Assembly: GCF_030936135.1 (NCBI RefSeq)
Contig: NC_082618.1
Location: 5,677,034 to 5,741,033, forward strand
Source of the DNA: Gavia stellata
Lineage: Eukaryota > Chordata > Aves > Gaviiformes > Gaviidae
Direction: 5' to 3'
DNA length: 64,000 nt
A program made the translations under genes and the position numbers. This document shows positions 47,101 through 59,100 of the stretch, piece by piece. The notes below the pieces were generated by a model. That model was given only the letters and a program-made list of their open reading frames with translations, had not been told where the DNA came from and ran no database searches. Position 1 is the first letter of the stretch; each line of letters begins with the position of its first letter.

Positions 47101-50100
47101 ATGGTGGGGTTCGGCATTTGGCTGGGACCCCCGGGTGCTCCTGCTGAAAGGGGCACCCCCACATCTTCCCTCCGATTGAAATAAGGGGAAGAAAACCTTC
47201 CTGGGAAAAATTCTTGCTATTCAGCCTCAGCAGGGCAATGCAAGGAATGGGGGAGTGGAGGAGGAGTTACTCAGGTGCCGTCACCCCTGCGAGGCACAGC
47301 TGGGCTCCGCGTGGCCCGGGAGAGCGTGTAAAACCCATGAGACCATGGCTCCGAGTCGCTGCCGATAGTGGGGATGTGGCAAGCGGTTCCAAGGCACCCC
47401 GCGGTCCCCCGGTGCGATTAACAGCCCCATGAGTCACCGCAGCGTGAACAGCCCCGCTTTCTTCCCGGCTCTCCCCCCTGAACAATCCCCATTTGTTACG
47501 GCAAATAACGCCCGCCAGGCAAGGGGCCGGCGGCTGGCAGCGGGCACGTCGCCTTCCCCAGTTCCCATCCCGATGGAGCGTTGAAGACCAAGCGTTTTGT
47601 TTCCTTTCTCTCCTTAGACATGAAAGCACAACCAGTCTGCGTGACCGAACTGGTTTGTCAGCTGCTCTGGTATCCGCAGGGGAAGGTTTGGCCAAGCCCC
47701 GTGTTTTCCTCTCTTCTCCCCAAGCGCTTTGGGTCGCATTCGGGTCGCTGCGGTGCTGCCAGAGCTGTGGCTGGGTGGTGCAGCCGGGAGCTACCGAGGG
47801 CATGGGGTGCCTGGGGTGCCGGGGCAAAGCTGCGAGCTGGTTTCAAATGCAGGCGTGATTTGTAGTAATTGCTGATGAGATATTCCTGCATTTAACGCCC
47901 AAGCAAGCAGAGCGATCTGCCAGCCCCGCGGGCAGGTAACACCAAGCCCAGTGCATTTCACGGCGTTTGTTTCCTTTCAAGCGATGCAATATTTACCATT
48001 CCTGGCCCGTAGCATCCCTTCTGTCCGGGCAGACGGGGAGGCAGGGAGCTAGCTCCGGTTCAGCATCCCAAAGATCTGGGTGACTGAAACCAGGAGGGTT
48101 TTAGTTAGCCCTGCTGCGGTCCTGGCCTGCTGCCCCTGCTTCTCAGCTACAGGAGATCAAATGTGAGAACTAAAGGAGCTTAAAAGATGCTGGGCACAGT
48201 ATTTCCCCAGCTCCACATCTTCAGTGGCAAGTAGATAATTTCCAGCTAAAGGAGATTTTCAGGAGGGGCAGGTGGGAGACGAGATTCCTTCAGGACCGGA
48301 TTAGGCACAGCGGGAGAGCGTCACAGCAGTGAGACGGGGCTTGGGGTTTTAATCAGCCTCCATCATTAACGTACAGAATTAGCTGACGCTTCGCTCTCTT
48401 TTCAGCGGGAGGACACCCAGGCTCTGTACTTGCTAATCTCCCTTCTTGTGTGTCTCTCTATATAATATTTATATAGATACTTATACACGCACTTAAGCAA
48501 AAGAGACACAAGGACTTTGCCTAAGGGTTTGCAACTGCAGGCAGGAATGTGGCTTGCTGGAGCGGAAAGAAATGAACCTTTTTAAATGCCTCGACATCTT
48601 CCGAAGGCAGTGCTCCGGCAGGCTGCTCCTTCTGCAGCCGTGCCAAAACGTGCTCGTCCCGGGGCTCAGCTCTCCTTGTGTCTGTGCTGGGGGGGGGAAC
48701 TGAGGCTGGAAAGCCCCATGTCCGTCTCGCTGGTGAAGCGATGCAGGATGGAGCCTGGGGCTGCTGGGCGCCGGGGCCGAGGACACACCTGGGCTGGCTC
48801 GCCAGACTGCTGTCGTGTTCTGCTTAAAAACAAGAAGACCTTGGAGGTGCAGCTTGCGGTTGGAACCGCGGCACGGAACGCCTTCAGCAGGATGGGATTG
48901 CTTCCCTCCGCTGCCGGGGGATGGCGGGGAGAAATGGGGTTTGCGTCCAGGCGGAGCAGAAGGGACCACGGTCAACGGGAGCCCAGCGTGAGGCTTCTCT
49001 GATACTTCGCTGGTGGAAAGATGCCAGATGCTGAGCGCCCGGAGGGGAGTGCAGGCAGGACCGGAGCCTGCTGTCTCTGCGCTCTTGTTATCCCAGTACC
49101 CAGGGAGGGAGGTCCAATTGTATTTGCTGTTGGCCATCTTCCACCTGGGATGCCAGCAGTCGAGGGCAAGGTGTTTCCTTGGCTTTAGCTCTCAGCAGAG
49201 GTGATTTCCAGGATTGCAACCAGCTCCTCATCAGAGCCCTGAGATGGGAAGGGCCCCTCCGCCTGCGCCAAGCCATCCTCCCTCTGTCCCTGCTGCAGCC
49301 CCAAAGGCTTTTTTCTGCCCCGGCTCTGGCTCCCACCCAGCTAGATCGTCCCTCTTCTCCCTCCCTCCTGTGGAGGGGGAGCCGGGCGTATTTCATGTTA
49401 ACGCTCAGCTCTTGGTTTCCGCTGTTTTTCTTTTCCCATTGTATGGAAAAGAGCATTTCCCTGTCTGGGGCAGGAGGGAGGGGGTTTTCCCAGCACGGCC
49501 AGGCTTTGCATTGCCTCTGGAGAGGTTTAATGGGCTGGTGCCAGCTTCCACCCAGCCCTACCTGGGTGGTCTCTGGGGCTGTGCAGGACACGGGCAGCGC
49601 TGGAGGGGGTCTTGAGCGCTGGTTCGGGTGCAGGGAGCCATGGCACGGGGCTCTTGGGTTCCTCTCTCGCCCTGAAAAGTCCCTGGTCCAGGGGACCTTG
49701 TATGCTCTGCTGTCTGAGAAATACCCGGCACAGTGGAGCACCAGCACATCCCTCTCCTGTAGCTCTGTGTTTCCAGGACGAACATCACCTGGAGCTCACC
49801 ATAACCGCATCTAGAAGACGTCATAAAATATCTCCTGGTGGTTTTGCAGCCCGAGAGCTGGTGCCTGTGCGCGAGAACCTCAACGTGACACGGGTCAGAA
49901 ACTACAGGGAAAATGCCGCTTTGGTTGGACTTGCAAAGCTCAAGGAGATCTGGGCAGGAATACTAAAGCCAGTATCCTCGGTGCCATTCAAGAGCAGCTG
50001 CTGTGATAGCTGTTGCTTTTTTGCCATGCCCCCTGACTTGTCCAGATGGGGTTTCAAGCATTCGTGAGATCATGGTGGGGAAAAAACATTTTCATGCTTT

Positions 50101-53100
50101 AAGAATGGGATTGGGTTAGGTTACAGGAGAGGAAACAGCTTCAAGTTGTTATGTTTTAGATGCTGAGTGAAAGCAAAATTGTGGTAGAAAAGGTTTAGAG
50201 TGTGCCATGGTTTTGAGACCCAGGACTTTCTGCCTGGGTGCTTTACAGCTCACATTTATCTGCGGAGATGTAAGCAGTGGGGATTATCACCCTGCATCCA
50301 TATATGTAGCTGGCGATTTTCTAATTCTGGAGGAGAACATTATAAAAACACAACATCTGAGGAAGGTGGCCAGATACCTTCTCTCCAGACTACTCTCTTA
50401 GGGCTACAAACCCTCCCTGCCACCCTGTCCTCGTGAGGCTCCCCCGTCCCGTACCCTCCTCCCCTGCGTGAACGTGCCGAGTCGCTGCTGTATTTTGCCT
50501 CCTGGTGCCCATGTAAAGGGGCGAGTTATCCCCGTAGGGCTGGGGAAATGGCACGTCCAGGCTACACGGTCCATCCCCAGGCAGAGAAGCTGCGGCTTCG
50601 CCCAGCAGACAAACTGATGCTCTTGCCCGCCGGCGCGGCTCTTACTCATACCTGATTTATCCTGACTCACCGGGACTGGCTGTGCCATGTCTGGGTGACT
50701 CCAGCCACGCTCGGGCTTCTACTGCTGCAGCCCGATGCTGCTGCAAGATGCTGCTACCTCCAGCTGAGGTAGGCAGCTGGTAAATGTGTTTGCGGGGAAA
50801 CGGGGCCAAATTTTTTGGCTGGGGCTAGATGAAGAGCGTGTCCCGGCAGGAAGCCGTGCCGGTCCTTGCTGCACTGCAGCCGGAGGGTGATCCTCCACGT
50901 AGAAGGGGTGTAAAGGAGGAGATCGATTCCACGGCTGGAGGAGATGAGGTTGGGAAAGAAGGTAGGGAGGGCTTCCAAAGGGGCGAGCAGCAGACAGAGA
51001 GCACGTGGAAGGTGCCTGCCCTGCCCATGGGGAGGTGGCACGCGCAGAGGATGACGTGTTTGGGGATGACGTGAAGATGACTGTTAATGGCCAGCGGAGG
51101 GTTTGGGCAGGAGGAGGAGAGGGAGAGGCCCTCTGCCATATCCAGAAACCGTTCCCGCTCCCCAGCAGCCGCCCGGCAAAGTGCAGCCAGCTCGGTGCTG
51201 CCCGTGCCCAGGAGGGATGCTGCCGCCTCGGCGGGGGCGCAGGGGGGGATTCAGTCGCCCATCGGAGGTGGACGGTCAGGAGTAGCATCGAGTGCAGGTT
51301 AACACCAACCCCCTTCTTCTCCCTGCCCTCCCGCCCAGCAGTACCCCCCCAGATGAGCAGGGAGGGAAGAGGCTTTAAAAGCACGAGGCTCTGCAGGAGG
51401 CAGCAGCCGTGCCGTCCCGGGACAGTCCATAGCAGTCCCGGTGCTCAGCCCACCTCTCCGTTGGGATGCGGGAGACGAAGAATCCGCTTTCACTTTTTAT
51501 TCCTCATTACTTTAACTCCGATTCTGTTGCACTAACAGGATGCTGGGCGGCTTGTTTGTCTCATGCAGACATCCCCAGCGGCGGGGAAGGCGGGTGTGGA
51601 GCATTCCTGCGACCGTGGCTGTTAACTTCTCCGAAAGCTGCGGGCACAGGCTGGGCAGAGGAAAGCCGTTTATTTTCTTTAATGTGCAATTTATGTGTTG
51701 GAGCAAGTTCAGAGCGACAGTCTGGGTCCATGTAAATGGCCGATAAGAAGAAGAATGGTTTGGCAGAGCAGATTGCCCCCGGAGTGTCTCCGCTTTGCAG
51801 CAGCACATCCTGCGCGGGGATGGGGGGAGGCTGCAGCCTGACCCCAACTCACCCCACCCTACTCGTGTCCACAGCACTTTAGCCTTTATTTTAATCATTG
51901 CCTCGATCCATCCGAGGTGATTAGAGTGGGTTTGGTAGCCTCTGGCTGCGGATGACATGGCAGCAGTGGTTTTTTGATCTGTTGATAGCAATGTTTCCTC
52001 CTACGCCTCCATCGTGTCGTGGCCAAAAACCCAAGAGCCATCAAAAATGACGGGCTTAGTCGAGGTTTTCCCAAGTCCCGTAACGCAAACGTACAGACCA
52101 GATTGGCTTGGCACCCGCAGGAGGTGCGGCTGCTTGGGGTGCAGAGGTCTCAGGAAAAAAATAACTGGGCATTTCTGCACAGCCCTGGGTTTGCTGCACT
52201 GTTTCCCATCGCATCTCCTCCTTCCCCCCCCTCCCGCCTCCCAAGCCAACGCCTGCTCTGAGCTGCGGCTCTCCCATGTCTCTTCTTGCAGCTGTTCCTG
52301 GAGAAATACGGCTACTTCGGTGAGCCGGGGGCCGGCACGCACAGCCCCGCCGAGTTCACGGAGGCGGTGAGGTATGAGCCTTTTATTTAAAACCACCGCA
52401 GAAATGCAGCAACTCCAGCTGTGTGGGAGCTGCCGGTGCTTGGGGGGTCTTTTTGCAGCCGGGGGCTCTCTCTCACATGGTCTGAGGATAAAGCACAACT
52501 GGTCCTTTTTGGAAACACCGGTCCGTGCCCAGCTCCCGCAGCTGGCTGCTGGCAGCCCGGTGCCTCGCTGCGCTGCTTTATTTGCCTTTTATGGCCCGGT
52601 GCTTCCCTTACAATAATATCTGCGGCGAGGCCGAGGTTGGGGACGGCTGGGAGATGTCAGGGGGCTGAGCTGACAGTCCCTGCTCGGACTTCTGTCGAGA
52701 TCACATTGGCTCTGGGAGCATCCCTGGCCTGACCCTGGGCAAAGCCAAGTGCAAAGTCAAACAACTGGGGTTAAAAACTGGGAAAGGCATTTTTTAGGCT
52801 CCCCCGTCTACTTTTGCCCTGTTAGGAGATGGCTCACTGGTCAGATGGGGTTGCAGAGGCAAATTCTTCTTGTTTTATCACCTGGATGCATTCCTGATGG
52901 CGGGGCATGAAGCTTGCTGGGTGAAAGCCCTGGCTCAGGTCAAACACCCGGCACAAACACAACCGAAACCCCTGTGGGGGTCTGGGTGTGGGTGCTGATG
53001 TCTCCCTTCCTTTTCCAGGGACTTCCAGCGGGTGACCCACCTCCCGCTCAGCGGGGTCCTGGATGCCCCCACGCTCCATCAGATGGCTCTGCCGCGGTGC

Positions 53101-56100
53101 GGCACGGGTGACGGGGAGAGCCGCACCGCCTGGGCACGCCGGGCATCTGCCGCCCGGCGCCACAGGCGCACCACGCAGCACGGTGAGCATCAACACCGGG
53201 GGGGCCCAGTGGGGTTTGGCTTTCTGGGGTGCTGGGAGTCCAACTCTTCCATCCTGGCTCCCGGAGATGCTGCCGTGGCCGGGAGGTGCAGCCCCGCTGG
53301 CACGGCGTCTATCCCTGCAGAGCTTGGGCTTTGCACCACTTTATTTTTAAACCGCTTTATTTTCAGATGTTCTGTATGACTTGATGTCAGTAGTGATTAG
53401 AGAGATACAACTCCCACTCACGGGGAAATTCGGCTCTCCGGGGTGGTTTTACTGCTGTCGAGGGAGCCAGGACATCTCCGAAGGAGCTATCAGGTCACCG
53501 TGGCCCCATGGTGGCATGATCCGGCGGGCAGGAGCTGGCACGCAGTGAAGTTATCTCCAGGCTCTGCTGAGCTTTGAGACTTCTGATGTGTGTTAGTCAC
53601 TCGGGAGTAACCACAAAACCTGCCGGTGCTGCCTGGCCACGGGGAGTTCTTTCACCCACATTAAGGGGTTTACCTCTGCTCCAAGCAACCTCTCTTGCTC
53701 CTGTGTGTCCAGGATTGGGCCTCTTGTCTCATGAGCTGCCTCCTGGGCTTGTGGATGAGTAACTGAATTCCTAGAGAGCAAGAGGCCTGGGACCAGCTGC
53801 GCTTAGGACATGGGAAAAATGAAGGCAAGATTAAGAAAGGGCTCTGTGCCATGTCAGGCTGTCTCTGCATCTGGCAGGGTTGGCGATGGATGGCCCCAGG
53901 AGACAGCCCCATCGTCCTCCTCCTGCCTCTGGCTTTCCTTCCCAAACCCTGACATGCAGCATCGCCCTCGCAGGCACCATCCTGGGCAGAGGGTCTGCGG
54001 TGCCCCGGGCAGGAGGGCAACGAGGCAGAGCGGGGAAGGGCATGCAGCAGGAGATGGGCGAACAGACGCAGCCTATGCCCTGTGGCTCATGGGGCTCCTT
54101 TTTGTGGATCGTGGTCCGTGGGTGGGTGGCCGGAGACGCCCAGCGGCTCTGAGCCCATGGGCGGGGAAGGGCTCTGTGTGGCACCAGTTATTGCGCCGGT
54201 GGTCTGGTGCCGGCAGATCCCCCGTGGCAGCAAGCCGGGGTGCAGCCAGCAGCAACACCAGCGGGGATGGGAACCAATGCCGTATCGGTGCCCGCAGGCT
54301 GGAGGGGAGGGAGGGGTTGCCGGCACGGCTGGCGGCACCGGCCAGGAAGGCTTTGTGCTAAGTTGGCTGTTTATCCTACTTGAAGCAGGAAGCCGCTGCA
54401 GCTGAGCCAGCAAAGTGCTTTGTTATCCACCCCTCTCCCAGCAGGAGCTTCGCTGGGCAGCCGCCATGTCCGTCATCCCGCCGGCTTCGGGCATACTTGT
54501 ACTCCGGTGCGGGGGCAAAAGCCAACCCTGGTTGAGCTTTGGCCCCCAGCTGGGTTAGCCTGGCGGCGGTGGCCAGCGCGGGGCTGGGGAGGGTGTCCGT
54601 CCCTCCCGCTGCTCCTGGGTTCGGTCCCAGCCCAGCGGTGGAGATGGGCTCCCTGCCATGAGATGGGGTCCGGCACATCCGCCCCTCTCTGCACCTCTAA
54701 AGAAAACCTCCCCTCTGCAGTCAAAGCCCAAGGCTTTCTGCTCTCTGGGAAGGTCTGGGGACAGGTCCTGTTTGCCTCCAGAAAGGAACAGGGTTTGGAA
54801 ATCAGGGTCTGCAGTGGAGGGTGCCGGGAAGAGGCTTTTCTTCTAGTTGCCTTGCTGGGCTTTACCAGGCACCGGAGCTGACCAGCAGGTCCTTGGCCAG
54901 ATGGCATGTCGGGCGGTGTCATCCTGGATTTCCCCTTGGGGAACTCCCTGCCTACTACTGTCCTGGGCTCAAGAGCTGCATGCAGCACCCAGCCCTCCTT
55001 TTCCCGAGAGCCAGTTGCCTTTGCCTCGCCCAGCCCTGCCCGCTGGTGCCATCCATCCTCCTCTGGTGGGAGATGCTCTGGCTGGAGCCTCCTGCCCCTG
55101 CCCGCTGGTGCCATGCATCCTTCTCTGCCGGGAGATGCTCTGCCCCCGTGGAGGGACGGGCAGGTTTCCAGGGCTTTTATCTTAGGGCTGCAGCCATCCA
55201 GGCAGGCTTTTAGCCTCTGCCACGCAGGGTTTGCCCTGGGCACTGGAACGCGTAGCCCTGTCACTTTTGAGTTGGAGGCTGTTGTTGCGCTGACGAGCAG
55301 GGGGGGGCTGGTTTGGCCCCCGGGAGGGTGACCAGCTGGCCCGGAGCCTCCCCTGCCGTGGGCTGCTTGGAAACTGGGGAGAAGGAAGCAGAGCTGGGAT
55401 GGGATGTCTGCCAGCTTTGCCGAGCGGCTTGGCTCAGACCCATGACAGCGAGCCCCGGCGTGCTGCCGGCTCCGTTCCCCCTGTTTCCCCGCACATCTGG
55501 AGCAGGCGCAGTTGCTGGAGGTCTGTTGCTGCTCCCACGCCTTGGCACCGGCTCTGGCACCCGCATCTTTCCAGCGCGGCCCCACGGCTTCTCTCCCAGT
55601 CCCAGATGCCCCCGGCTAGACATAATTGTGGGGCCCCGGGGTCCCCACAGCTGCCAAGGGGTGCTGGAGGAGGAGGAGGGGGTGTGATGCTGCGCAGCAG
55701 CTTCAGGAACACACATCTTTGCACCCCTGAATGGTGGGAGGAGGGTGAGGAGCTTAAGGGGACCTCACAGACTTGTCCTCTTTGTCATTGTCACCGTCTG
55801 CCCCAGTGGCATCGGGGCTGTGTCCCCCCCAAAAGAGCTTCTAAGGAAGTCATGGGCAGCAAGATCCTCAGTGCTGGTAAAACGGGGCTTTTAAAAAGAA
55901 GGGTGAGCAGTGGTGTGTCCTTGCTGGGATATCCCCAACTGGGTTTCCAGGCAACAACTTCTGCAGGTAGAAATGATCAGGGTGCCCTTAAAAATGGTGA
56001 AAAGACAGCCCTGACCACTGAGGAGCTGGCCTCCTTTTCCTTGCCTTGTCTCGGCATCTGCCCTGTTCAAATTACTGGGGGGGGGGAGAGAAAAGACATC

Positions 56101-59100
56101 TCCTAAAAAACCAGACAAGGCTGGGACTTAGGGAGGGAGTTAAGGGGAGACAGGGAGCAGCCCCCTCTCGCCAAGGGAGCTCTGGGTGCCGGGGAACACA
56201 CACCTCCCGTGGCCCCCCCCAGTTTTGGTGTCACTGCAGCATCCGGGCTTGTTGCAGAGGGAGCAGAGGCACCGCAGGGACCAGCCGCAGGGCTCTGCTG
56301 CAGCTCCCCTGGTAGAAACAGGCACTTCCCTCCCTGCCTGTGCTTGCCGGCCAGCTGGGTGAAGCCCTGGATGTCTCCGGGGTCTCTGGGCATGTGATGG
56401 AGATCAGCATCTGCTGTTACGGCAGTCAGTACCGTTCCTTCCTGGGGATGCGTTTCAAACCCGACTGTTCTCCCGCTGAGGATCAGCTCTTTTTTCCCTC
56501 TGGCTGGTGCCCAGCTCTTGGCAAATCTGCCTTTACCAGGCTGCAATCCCACTTCCCCATCCCCGCAGCCCCATTGTGCCCCCAAGGTGCTGCCGGGAGC
56601 CCCTTCCCACTACTTTTGCCTTTCAGCCACTTGATTTTGGAGGGGGCTTTGCTTCCCCTCCGCTGAAAGCCAGTCCTTGGGCTACATCTTCTTCTGGGCA
56701 TGAAGCTGGCATCAGGCAGGAGACCTGCAGGTCAGGGACCCGTGCTGGATTTGGCCCTGGAACGACGAGACGAGGGAGGGGTTCAAACTGGGTGCCCCAG
56801 CTTCTCCTCAAACAGGTCTTGGCCCCTCTCTTAGGGTTTGATTGCAGCTGCAACCTTGGGAATCTCTGGGTGGGATCTAGTAGTGGCACCTTCAGAGGGA
56901 TTGAATGGGTCAGATCCTGCTGCTGGTGCAGGGTGCCGAGGCGGCTGGTGGGACACCCACGTTGACTTTCAGCTTCGGCTTGGGAAAGCCATGGCATTTC
57001 CCAGCACCTGGAAGCTTTCCCCCACCCGAGCAGCCCCTGGGTGGAAGAACAAGTCCAAGTCCCCATCGCTGTGCTGAGCTTGCCCCTCTTGCAGGCGGGA
57101 GGTGGTACAAGCGGCACCTGACCTACCGGGTGGTGAACTGGCCCTCCTACCTGCCGCAGCACGAGGTGCGCCTGGCCGTGAAAGCTGCCTTCGAGCTCTG
57201 GAGCAACGTGTCCTCGCTGGTGTTTTGGGAGGCGCGGGACGGCCCCGCTGACATCCGCCTGACCTTCTTCCACGGGGACCACAACGACGGACTTAACAAT
57301 GCCTTCGATGGACCAGGTGCTGGTCGCTTCCCCCTCGTAAGCTTCTCTTTTACAACGTGGGCTCTTCCCCGGCAGGGAGGAGGGCTGGGGTGGCGGTGGG
57401 CTGGGGGTGATGGAGGCGAGGCTCTGCCCCAGCAGACCCTCTAGCCAAGGATGCCTCCCAGTTTGCACCAGTTTGCTTTCTGATTTGGGGTCCTCGCTCC
57501 CAACTCTGCAGCTGGCAGCTGGAGGTCTGCCAGCGAGGCGGCTGAGATGCTCATTCTAGGATCATGCTGATGGCCTTTGAGGAGCACTCCCCACCCTGAC
57601 AGCATCCTCCAAACCTGAGCTCATTCTTTCCAGCTGAGCCTTTCTGCACAGTGCTATCGGACCACGCTCACTTTTTCTCTCTTCTTGAGCCTTTGCCTGG
57701 CATGGGTCACTGCGGTGGCTTCAGTCCCCGGGGCAAGAAACCAAACGCATGAACCACAGCGCAGACAAACCCACCCTGTGCTCAGGAGCACAAGGCAGAA
57801 CTGGCTTGGGCTGCACCCGCTGTGGGAAGCTGCTCTTCTTTCTCACGAGACCTCCCAAAGAGCTAAAATTGATGCATATTTAAGCAAACCAGAGCTGCAT
57901 GTGCCCCCCTGCCCCTCGGCTTGTGGCTGAGGTCCTCTCCTGCCCCACGGTCCCTGATGGCTCTTGTGTCCCCAGGAGGTGCCCTGGCTCATGCCTTCTT
58001 CCCCCAGCGCGGAGAAGCCCACTTCGACAGCGCCGAGCGCTGGTCCCTGCACAGCGGCAAAGGGCGTAACCTCTTCGTTGTGGTGGCACACGAGGTCGGC
58101 CACACGCTGGGGCTGGAGCACTCCCCCGTCAAGAGCGCCCTGATGTCTCCCTACTACAAGAAGCTCAGCAAGGATTTTGTCCTCAGCTGGGATGACATCT
58201 TGGCCATCCAGAACTTGTATGGTGAGCCTGGCTTCCCTCAGCATCCCTTGGTTCCTCCGGGGCTGTTCCCTGGGATGGAGAGCGAGGAGTGGGGATAGGA
58301 GCAGGTCTCTGCAAGGGGAGAGGACTACGTGCAGGGGTCATGCTGGGGATGGGCCCCGTCCCTTTGCGGTTGGGGAGGAAGGTGCTTTAGAGCATGTGGG
58401 ATGGGTACCAGGTTCTCCAGGGCAGGGAAGGTTGGGCTTGCTGCCCACTTGTTTGCAACCAGGGAAATGCTGGTGTGTGTTTTTTGGGGGTACCAAGGGG
58501 TCTTTGCCACCACTGTATAGAGGGGGACAGGAACCAGGCAGTGGGACAAGGAGTGTTTGGAGCCCTGGGATGGCGCCCCAGCCCTGTGCTCATGCCATGC
58601 TCTGGGGAAAGCCGTTTCCCTGCCCCTTCTCTGCGACTCACTGCTCCCTGCTCCATCCCAGGGAAGCCCTCCAAGGGCTCAGCCATCCAGCTCCCGGGAA
58701 AGGTCTTCACTCACTTCCAGGACTGGAACGCGGACCTTTATGGCGGGGACCGGCAGCAGAGGAGCCTCAGCGCCTATTACTGCCACTCCTTCTTCGATGC
58801 CATAACTGCTGGTGGGTGTTGGTCGGTGCAGCCCTCTCCCAAAACATGCACCCCTCCCTACACCTTGCCCCAGCGCTGCAGCAGCCTGTTTCTGCTCTGA
58901 TAAGCTCCAGCGATGGGAAAGGTGGGTTTGGCTGGTCCGCAGCCCCGTATGTGCTCCCGGGGCTGGTGGCATCACCGATGCACATCACTGCCGCAGAGTG
59001 GAGCATCTTGAGGACACAACGATGGCTTGGTGTATTGGGAGAGGGAAAAACGTTCTAAAACTTGGGCCGTGGCAAGGGTTATTTGCTGCAGGAGCTCAAC

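Noticed and set aside
48457-48477. Short perfect inverted repeat, possible hairpin RNA
   Set aside because: Nine-base arms of A/T only; far too short for a microRNA precursor or terminator.
54473-55585. Minus-strand open frame of about 370 codons within MMP28 intron 3
   Set aside because: Compositionally driven open frame; frames on the plus strand over the same region are also open, and nothing is recognised.
56623-57468. Minus-strand open frame opposite MMP28 exon 4
   Set aside because: It is the antisense shadow of a well supported coding exon.
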